This document shows positions 24,837 to 30,675 of a DNA stretch of 30,675 nt, piece by piece. A program made the position numbers and the translations under genes. The notes beneath the pieces are model-generated. The model was given only the letters and a program-made list of their open reading frames with translations, was not told the DNA's origin and did not search any database. Positions within the stretch are counted from its first letter, which is position 1. Each line of letters starts with the position of its first letter. Source of the DNA: an uncultured Bacilli bacterium (GTDB lineage Bacteria > Bacillota_I > Bacilli_A > RF39 > UBA660); the NCBI GenBank assembly GCA_934096945.1, contig CAKOND010000013.1:1-30675 (forward strand). The letters run 5' to 3'.

Positions 24837-25943
24837 TTAAAATAAAAGTGTATACGTTAATAGTACAATTAAAAATGTTAAGTTAATAATTGTAAATAGG
24901 AGTAAATAATGAGCAAAGTCACTTTTTGGTGTTTTTAAATATATTTTTAAGGTAATTAAACTAGCAAGAGATGATATAAGAGTTCCTAAAGATCCAATGT
25001 TAACGGCCACAATTAATGTTTTGTAATCATTTGTAAAATTAGATAGTAAAACTGCAGTTGGAACATTACTAATAAATTGACAACTTAATAAACCTGTAAA
25101 TAATACACTTTTATCCATCATTTTTACTAAAAAGTCTTTGATTATGCCTATTCTACTCATGTTTCCAGAAAATATAAAGAAGGCACAAAATGTTAAAAGT
25201 AAATCCCAGTCCATGGTTTTTAAAGCTTTTCGATCAAATAATAATACACATAAAGTTATAACTATTACTCCAATATAAATTGGAACTAATCTAAATATTG
25301 TACATAAAGAAAATATAAACATTAAAAGATAGATTGTTACATGTAATTTATCAACTTTATAGGTATCATTATATTTTAAAGTAAGGGGTTCTTTTTTAAC
25401 AAATATTAAGGGTATAATAATAAGCATAGTTAGCACTATAATAAATTGGGGTAGTAGTATTTGAATGAATTCTAGAGTTGGAATATTATAAAATGAATAT
25501 AAATATAGATTTTGAGGATTTCCATGAGGTGTTATCATACCACTCATATTGGCTGCAATGTTTTGTAAAATGAGTGTAATAGGTAAATATTTTTCATTAT
25601 TTGTTGATGTTAATACTAATACAGTTAATGGTAATATAGTAATTAATGACATATCATTAGCTAGAAATAAATCACATATAAAGGTTGATATAACTAATCC
25701 TAAGATTACACTTTTTGTATTTTTAAAAACATAGATTATTTTTTTAGATACATAATCAAAAAAGTGGGAATTCTTTAAACATTCTATAACTGCTATTAAA
25801 CAATATAATGATGCAAGAGTTTTAATATCAAAATAATTTAAATATTCTTTATCAATTGGAACAATTAACATTGTTATAAATGCTATTATTAATATAATCA
25901 TAGTTATAGGATTATTTTTTATAAATTTTTTTATTTTTTTCAT
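24837..25943 (-). CDS. YbiR/ArsB-like membrane permease
   Basis: A 368-residue membrane protein with about ten hydrophobic segments, close in size to YbiR. The motif ANMSGMITPHGNPQNLYLY (about 134-152) is the re-entrant loop typical of the ArsB/NhaD/citrate-transporter superfamily, and FLANDMSLITILPL resembles the helix following it in the family. It probably moves an anion or a cation-coupled substrate across the inner membrane; the substrate is unknown. The start lies 6 bases past the stop of the 128-residue gene with a weak ribosome site, so translation is probably coupled. Confidence 0.8.
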   Translation of the reverse strand: MKKIKKFIKNNPITMIILIIAFITMLIVPIDKEYLNYFDIKTLASLYCLIAVIECLKNSHFFDYVSKKIIYVFKNTKSVILGLVISTFICDLFLANDMSLITILPLTVLVLTSTNNEKYLPITLILQNIAANMSGMITPHGNPQNLYLYSFYNIPTLEFIQILLPQFIIVLTMLIIIPLIFVKKEPLTLKYNDTYKVDKLHVTIYLLMFIFSLCTIFRLVPIYIGVIVITLCVLLFDRKALKTMDWDLLLTFCAFFIFSGNMSRIGIIKDFLVKMMDKSVLFTGLLSCQFISNVPTAVLLSNFTNDYKTLIVAVNIGSLGTLISSLASLITLKIYLKTPKSDFAHYLLLFTIINLTFLIVLLTYTLLF

Positions 25944-25949
25944 TTTTTA

Positions 25950-26336
25950 TTACTCACTTTTAGTATTTATACTCATTGGGCTACTTATTTGCCCTTTGGT
26001 ATCTTTTATCCAGACATAATATTTTTTGTAATTGTATATGGAAATTGAAGCACTACTATTATTTATTTTTTTCCAACATATCGAATTATTTGTTGGGGTG
26101 CTTTTTGTAGATTTTATACAATAACTTATAGCATCACCAGATGTTTTTATACTAAGTTTGTTGTTATTTATCTCAATAGCTTCAATTTTGGCACTCATTT
26201 CTTCATTTACTTTTACGTAATATGAGTTATTTTCATTGTTTTTAGGTATGATATTATAAATAATTATGGAACTAAATATTACTAAAATAAGTATGCCAGC
26301 GGTTATTATAAATGTTAATTCGTTATTTTCTTTCAT
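25950..26336 (-). CDS. Small membrane-anchored protein, unknown function
   Basis: A 128-residue protein with one N-terminal transmembrane segment (about 7-30), then a polar domain rich in Asn, Ser and Lys, probably beta-structured and outside the cell (NNSYYVKVNEEMSAKIEAIE). A strong AAGGAGG site lies 6 bases before ATG. It overlaps the P-ATPase gene by 14 bases. Two cysteines are present but no metal motif. No family is recognised. Confidence 0.62.
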   Translation of the reverse strand: MKENNELTFIITAGILILVIFSSIIIYNIIPKNNENNSYYVKVNEEMSAKIEAIEINNNKLSIKTSGDAISYCIKSTKSTPTNNSICWKKINNSSASISIYNYKKYYVWIKDTKGQISSPMSINTKSE

Positions 26337-28944
26337 TTTTTACCTCCTTGTAATCTTTAAAAAATTTATTATAAAATGGTTTTACTAATTCACCAATTAT
26401 AAATGACATAAAGCATGTTAATATTACCACCATTAAGTTTTTTAAATTAATGGTTCCAACAATAAAGTATTTTGATAAATTTGTTGAAAATATTATTATT
26501 TGAATTATTATTAAAATTAAAACTCCAAGAGATAGTCTTTTATTTGCAAATATTTTTGGACTTAAAACTGATTTTTTTAAGTTACGGCAGGAAAATGCAA
26601 AAAGCAATTCGTTTAATACTAAATAGATAAACATTAAAGAACCTGCGGTAGTGACATCATATGTTTTAGCATAATATATAAATAATATTATTATAATTGT
26701 TGATTTAAATAGGGCACTAATAATTATCTTAGATGTTAAAAATGGAGTAAAAAATGTTGTATTTGATTTATTAGATGGAATGTCTTCCATTATGTCATCT
26801 TCTGGTTTTTCAAATGCTAGCATTATGGCAGGAATAGAATCAGTTACAAGATTTAACCAAAGAAGTTGAAGTGTTGTAAACATTTCCATATTTAGAAGCA
26901 TAGATACAAATACTAATATTACTTCAACAATGTTACCAGCAAGTAAATAAATGATTACTTTCTTTATATTTGATGTTATTCTTCTTCCTTCTTCAACACC
27001 ATCAACTATAGTTGAGAAACTATCGTCTATCAAAATACAGTCTGCTACTTTTTTTACTACTTCTGTTCCAGTAATTCCCATTCCTATGCCGATGTCTGCT
27101 TTTTGAATAGCTGGAGCATCATTTACTCCATCACCAGTCATTGCAACGACATATCCATTGCTTTGAAGGGCTTCAACTATTCTAAGCTTAGTATTTGGAC
27201 TAATTCTAGCATAAACTTGATAGTATTTTACAGCTTCGTGTAGTTCATCATCTGTCATTTTATCCACTATTTTACCTTCGATTGCTTTATCGCTTGTGTC
27301 TATAATGTTAACTTCTTTAGCTATTGCAATTGCAGTGTTTATACTATCACCAGTTATCATAATTGGTTTTAAACCAGCTTTGTGACATTTGTATATGGCA
27401 TTTGGAACACTATCTCTAGGGGGATCCATCATACCTATAAAACCTATGAATATCATGTCATTTTCTTTAAAATCCTCAACATCTTTTTTATAAGCAAAAG
27501 CAAGTAACCTTAAAGATTTAGCAGCTTCTTTTTGTTCTATTTCAAATATTTTTTGTTTGTAACTATTTGTTATAGGTATGATTTTACCATTTACTTGGTA
27601 ATATGCACAATTGTTGATTATTGATTCAGGACTTCCTTTGGTAAATGAAAATAATTTACCATTTATTTCATTTTCTACGGACATCATTTTCCGATTTGAA
27701 TCGAAAGGATTTTCTCTAATCCTTGAAATATTCGTTATTAAATTATTATTCTTTTCAAGATATTTGTATATTGCTACTTCAGTTTCATCTCCAAGATAAT
27801 TTTCACCATTTTTTACAACATTATGACATAAACTTGCGGCATATTTTAACATATCAAATTCTGGAATAATATCTTTTTCATTGTACATACAATCATTTAC
27901 ATAAATCATTTTTACTAACATTTTATTTTGAGTTATTGTACCAGTTTTATCTGAACATATTATGTCCGTTGAACCTAAAGTTTCAACCGAAGACATTTTT
28001 CTTATAATAACATTTCTTTTGGCCATACTTGACATACCTAAAGATAAAATGATCGTTATAATTGATGACATGCCTTCGGGAATAGCGGCAACTGCAAGAG
28101 ATATTGACAACATTAGTATATCAAAAAAATCATTTTTCATTATTAAACCTATTATCATCATTAAAATTATAATAGCTATTATAATAAAGGTTAAAATCTT
28201 GCTAATTTTGTTTATTTTCTTTTGAAGTGGTGTTATATCATTTTTCTTATCTAATAAACTTCTGGCTATTTTACCAAGCTCTGTATTCATACCAGTTGCA
28301 CATACTAAAACTAAAGCATGACCATTTATAACATTACATCCGGCATAAACCATATTGCTTCTTTCATAAAGTTCTTTTTCCACTTTTATTGTTTCATTAT
28401 TTTTATTTATACTTTTGGACTCACCAGTTAAGGTTGATTCATCTATTAAAAGGTTTTCTGCTGATATGATTCTAGCATCTGCGGATACATAGTCACCGGC
28501 TTCAAGTTCTAGAATATCACCAATAACAACATTTTTTACGTCAATTAGCTCTTTTTGATTATTTCTAATAACATAGTTGTTTGTAACAAACATTTTGTTT
28601 AATTCTTCGATTGCCATATCCGCTTTTTTTTCTTGGATAAAACTTAGAATTGCATTTATTAAAACAATAACTATTATAATGATGGAATCAAAATATGATT
28701 CATGCCTTAAATAGGAAATCAGACTTGAAAATATTGATGCTATTATTAAAAGAATTATCATGAAATCATTAAATTGACTTAAAAATAAAGATAGATTAGA
28801 TTTTTTCTTTGCTTCTTTTAATTTATTTAAGCCGTTTTCTTTTAGCCTTTTGTTTGCTTCTTCTTCGGTTAAACCACTCATGCTAGTGTTAAATTGTTTA
28901 AATAATTCTTCTAAATCTTGATTATAAAAATTTTTTTCTTTCAC
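26323..28944 (-). CDS. Ca2+-type P-ATPase (P2 family)
   Basis: An 873-residue cation pump, the usual length of bacterial Ca2+-ATPases. It has TGES (173-176) in the actuator, PEGM (289-292) in M4, DKTGTIT with phosphorylated D332, TGDSINTA and TGDGVNDAP in the P domain, and WLNLVTDSIPA in M6, where N and D coordinate Ca2+. This points to export of Ca2+ from the cytosol, but relatives transport other cations. GTG 28944 was chosen because GGAGG is 9 bases upstream; the longer frame from 29091 would extend across the preceding gene with unusual sequence and no ribosome site. It is the third gene of the operon that starts at 30336. Confidence 0.93.
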   Translation of the reverse strand: MKEKNFYNQDLEELFKQFNTSMSGLTEEEANKRLKENGLNKLKEAKKKSNLSLFLSQFNDFMIILLIIASIFSSLISYLRHESYFDSIIIIVIVLINAILSFIQEKKADMAIEELNKMFVTNNYVIRNNQKELIDVKNVVIGDILELEAGDYVSADARIISAENLLIDESTLTGESKSINKNNETIKVEKELYERSNMVYAGCNVINGHALVLVCATGMNTELGKIARSLLDKKNDITPLQKKINKISKILTFIIIAIIILMMIIGLIMKNDFFDILMLSISLAVAAIPEGMSSIITIILSLGMSSMAKRNVIIRKMSSVETLGSTDIICSDKTGTITQNKMLVKMIYVNDCMYNEKDIIPEFDMLKYAASLCHNVVKNGENYLGDETEVAIYKYLEKNNNLITNISRIRENPFDSNRKMMSVENEINGKLFSFTKGSPESIINNCAYYQVNGKIIPITNSYKQKIFEIEQKEAAKSLRLLAFAYKKDVEDFKENDMIFIGFIGMMDPPRDSVPNAIYKCHKAGLKPIMITGDSINTAIAIAKEVNIIDTSDKAIEGKIVDKMTDDELHEAVKYYQVYARISPNTKLRIVEALQSNGYVVAMTGDGVNDAPAIQKADIGIGMGITGTEVVKKVADCILIDDSFSTIVDGVEEGRRITSNIKKVIIYLLAGNIVEVILVFVSMLLNMEMFTTLQLLWLNLVTDSIPAIMLAFEKPEDDIMEDIPSNKSNTTFFTPFLTSKIIISALFKSTIIIILFIYYAKTYDVTTAGSLMFIYLVLNELLFAFSCRNLKKSVLSPKIFANKRLSLGVLILIIIQIIIFSTNLSKYFIVGTINLKNLMVVILTCFMSFIIGELVKPFYNKFFKDYKEVKNERK

Positions 28945-28970
28945 TTTTAGATACCTCCGTTTTTTAGTTT

Positions 28971-29150
28971 TTAAAATGGTATAAATGATGCTACAAATAA
29001 TAAACTTATAAGTATAATACTTAATATTATAAGAATATTTGCTATGTTTATAAATGTGTAATAAATAATGGAATGTAAACGATTTCCACAATTTCTACAG
29101 TACTTGTCAGTATCCTTATTTATACCTTTACAATTAATACATTTTTTCAT
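28971..29150 (-). CDS. Zinc-ribbon membrane peptide
   Basis: A 59-residue peptide with C4-x2-C7 and C18-x2-C21, a zinc ribbon (MKKCINCKGINK...KYCRNCGN), then one transmembrane helix at about 30-58. ATG 29150 lies 1 base past the metallopeptidase stop (TAAAATG), so translation is coupled. It resembles the N-terminal part of the preceding gene and may have arisen from it. Function unknown. Confidence 0.68.
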   Translation of the reverse strand: MKKCINCKGINKDTDKYCRNCGNRLHSIIYYTFINIANILIILSIILISLLFVASFIPF

Positions 29151-29151
29151 T

Positions 29152-30336
29152 TTAACCCTCACTTAGTTTTGCTTTTACTATTTTTATTATTTCTAAGCTT
29201 TCTTTGCATGAACTTTCTTCATGTAAATAATAATCGTGTATGGCTTCCGCTAAAGTTTCTTCAGTTATAATATTCCCTTCATTATTTAAAGTACTTGCAT
29301 AATTTGAAATTGATTTAGCAAATTCTGTCAAAGTTTTATTTTCATTATAATTTAAATTATAGTTTATTAAAGCTTCATAAATAATATTTTTAGCAAAGGT
29401 TTCATTATTATATGCATCTATTACTTTGTTTATTTTTTCTTCATTATCCTTGGTTACAAACGTTATATTTTCTAAGTTATTTTCTTTTAATAGTAATTTA
29501 AAAGAAATATAGTGACCTAATTCGTGAGCAATTGTACTTTCCCAAGTAGCATCTTGAACATAATAGTTATTTTTCACAACAGATGATATTGGTTTGGAAA
29601 TGATATTTTTATTTAAAAAATAATAACTGTTTAATAATATTTGTGTTTTATTAACTTTGTTATAACTATTTATATCTTCATTTGAATTTATAAAAGCAAA
29701 TTTTGATTGAAAATATGCTATATATTCTTCTTTTGATGGAGCATTTGTTATAGTTATATTGCTAAGTGCTCCTTTTATGTTTGGAAATAATTTATACATT
29801 CTTTCAATAACGTTACTAATTTTATTACTTTCGTTTAAGTCAATATCACAAAAATTAATACTAGGAATTTTATAATTATTTTCTAGGTTATATTCTATTT
29901 TTCTAACTTCAAGGTCGGTTTTACATAGATAATCTTGTTTTTCAAAATCTTGTTTTATTAAATAATTTGCCTCATCTAGGTCTAAAACTTCTTTTTGGGA
30001 ATATGTATTTGCGGTTTTTAATGATGATGCTTTATATCCATTTACTAGGGTAAATGCTTGTTTTTTTAAATAAACTATTGGTCTTAAAATACTACTTGAT
30101 CTTGTTATTAGTGAAATAGCAAAAATTATGATGAATATACTTAATAAATTAATTAATGTTTTTAATTTGTTACTTTGCTTAGTTACTATTCCATTTGTTA
30201 AAATATCTTGATTTTTTGCATCTTTAAAGTATTTGTAGCCTCGAGCTGTCCAGTAGCCACAATTGTGACAAAAGTTATCATCATGTTCTATTTCACTTTG
30301 GCATTCTAAACATACATATTTTTTGTCACCATTCAT
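29152..30336 (-). CDS. Zinc-ribbon membrane protein with HELGH metallopeptidase motif
   Basis: A 394-residue protein. It has a zinc ribbon (C9-x2-C12, C23-x2-C26), one transmembrane segment (about 60-80) and an exterior C-terminal domain with TIAHELGHYISF, the HExxH motif (H271, E272, H275) of zinc metallopeptidases. The third ligand is not certain; EALINYN downstream could contribute a Glu. It is probably a membrane-tethered peptidase. ATG 30336 is preferred over GTG 30345 because AGGTGA lies 5 bases before it. It opens an operon that includes a zinc-ribbon peptide and the P-ATPase. Confidence 0.75.
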   Translation of the reverse strand: MNGDKKYVCLECQSEIEHDDNFCHNCGYWTARGYKYFKDAKNQDILTNGIVTKQSNKLKTLINLLSIFIIIFAISLITRSSSILRPIVYLKKQAFTLVNGYKASSLKTANTYSQKEVLDLDEANYLIKQDFEKQDYLCKTDLEVRKIEYNLENNYKIPSINFCDIDLNESNKISNVIERMYKLFPNIKGALSNITITNAPSKEEYIAYFQSKFAFINSNEDINSYNKVNKTQILLNSYYFLNKNIISKPISSVVKNNYYVQDATWESTIAHELGHYISFKLLLKENNLENITFVTKDNEEKINKVIDAYNNETFAKNIIYEALINYNLNYNENKTLTEFAKSISNYASTLNNEGNIITEETLAEAIHDYYLHEESSCKESLEIIKIVKAKLSEG

Positions 30337-30357
30337 TTGTATCACCTATTCTTAACA

Positions 30358-30363
30358 ATTATA
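30358..30363 (-). promoter_or_regulatory. -10 box of the metallopeptidase-ATPase operon
   Basis: TATAAT on the minus strand, 22 bases before the start. The -35 region (TTTTAA at 17 bases) is weak. Confidence 0.45.
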
Positions 30364-30539
30364 ACATAATTACATGTTTTTTAAAAGGTAAATGTGACGT
30401 TCCTGATAAATTTGATAATTTTTCTTTTACTTGCAAATTTATTTTAATTTTTTATTAAGTTTTTGTCTATCTTTTAATAGATTTAATAGTTTTATTTAAT
30501 AACTAAAAATACTAATTATCAAAAATTTTGAAAAAGTTA

Positions 30540-30568
30540 TTGACAAACCGCGAAAAAAATATTAAGAT
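30540..30568 (+). promoter_or_regulatory. Promoter of a plus-strand RNA
   Basis: Perfect TTGACA (30540-30545), 17-base spacer, then TAAGAT (30563-30568). An alternative -10, TATACT at 30569, would give 23 bases of spacing and is less likely. The expected start is near 30575. Confidence 0.6.
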
Positions 30569-30574
30569 TATACT

Positions 30575-30675
30575 AGCATGATACAAGTCATGCTAATAAC
30601 CTGATCTCTCTTACGAATCTCAATGTGAAGAGATCAACCAAAACCCCCTGAAGGAGCCGAAAGGCTCCACTTTTT
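30575..30675 (+). ncRNA. Putative structured small RNA or attenuated leader
   Basis: About 100 bases with three helices and no open frame. Stem 1 is TAGCATGA/TCATGCTA (30574-30595, 8 bp, 6-base loop). Stem 2 is TGATCTCT/AGAGATCA (30602-30636, 8 bp, with partial inner pairing TTAC/GTGA). A single-stranded ACCAAAACCCCCTGAA linker then leads to the terminator. I matched it to no riboswitch, T-box, 6S or tmRNA consensus. It may be an sRNA, a tracrRNA-like transcript or a riboswitch leader for a gene beyond the window. Confidence 0.5.
30653..30675 (+). terminator. Rho-independent terminator with GAAA tetraloop
   Basis: GGAGCC-GAAA-GGCTCC is a perfect 6-bp GC-rich stem capped by a GNRA tetraloop and followed by ACTTTTT at the window end. 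Confidence 0.85.

Noticed and set aside
28945..29091. Longer N-terminus of the P-ATPase starting at 29091
   Set aside because: The extension overlaps the zinc-ribbon gene, lacks a ribosome site and is unlike P-ATPase N-termini; GTG 28944 after GGAGG fits better.
1..30675. CRISPR array, insertion sequence or prophage
   Set aside because: No regularly spaced repeats, transposase, integrase or phage structural genes were found.

Overview
The window is AT-rich, with Gram-positive-type Shine-Dalgarno sites (GGAGG variants), sigma-A-like promoters and AU-rich terminators. The tRNA has an encoded CCA tail, TGA serves as a stop (the 10410-11315 gene) and I saw no in-frame TGA read as Trp. This fits an uncultured, probably gut-dwelling, low-GC Bacilli or Mollicutes-like bacterium using the standard code. 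That assignment is inference. No transposase, integrase, CRISPR array or rRNA was seen.

Left flank (1-2917). The 5' part of rlmB (minus strand, cut by the window edge), a tRNA-Thr(CGU) with its own promoter and terminator, a YhcC-type radical SAM gene on the plus strand, and a convergent two-gene operon (DUF362 protein, then a CinA/PncC-like protein). After this comes about 450 bp without a clear gene (2918-3365), containing hairpins and short repeats.

Restriction and defence block (3366-14693, all minus strand). In transcription order it has three units. The first is a DNA cytosine-5 methyltransferase, a large protein with two GHKL ATPase modules (MORC/Hsp90-like at the N-terminus, histidine-kinase-like at the C-terminus), and a response-regulator receiver fused to a HEPN-like domain with an RNxxxH motif; it ends at a hairpin terminator. 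The second is hsdR-hsdM-hsdS, a complete type I restriction-modification operon with its own promoter and terminator. The third is a single helical protein of unknown function. The methyltransferase/two-ATPase/receiver-HEPN set is the most interesting feature. It looks like a modification gene tied to a phosphorelay-style sensor and an RNase-like effector, and I cannot match it to a defence system I know by name.

Middle (14694-23906). A 48-residue peptide with 17 cysteines (metallothionein-like), a membrane-anchored S41-type peptidase, and a two-gene operon. That operon encodes a 1289-residue helical protein ending in a metallophosphoesterase domain, then a 555-residue protein carrying two HEPN-like RNxxxHGNY motifs. 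Upstream lies an unrecognised 469-residue helical protein.

Right part (23907-30336, all minus strand). A closely packed run: a zinc-ribbon membrane protein with a HELGH metallopeptidase motif, a 59-residue zinc-ribbon membrane peptide, a Ca2+-type P-ATPase, a small membrane-anchored protein, a YbiR-like permease and a DUF1848 protein. The last ~135 bases hold a plus-strand promoter, two hairpins and a strong terminator, which look like a small structured RNA or an attenuated leader.
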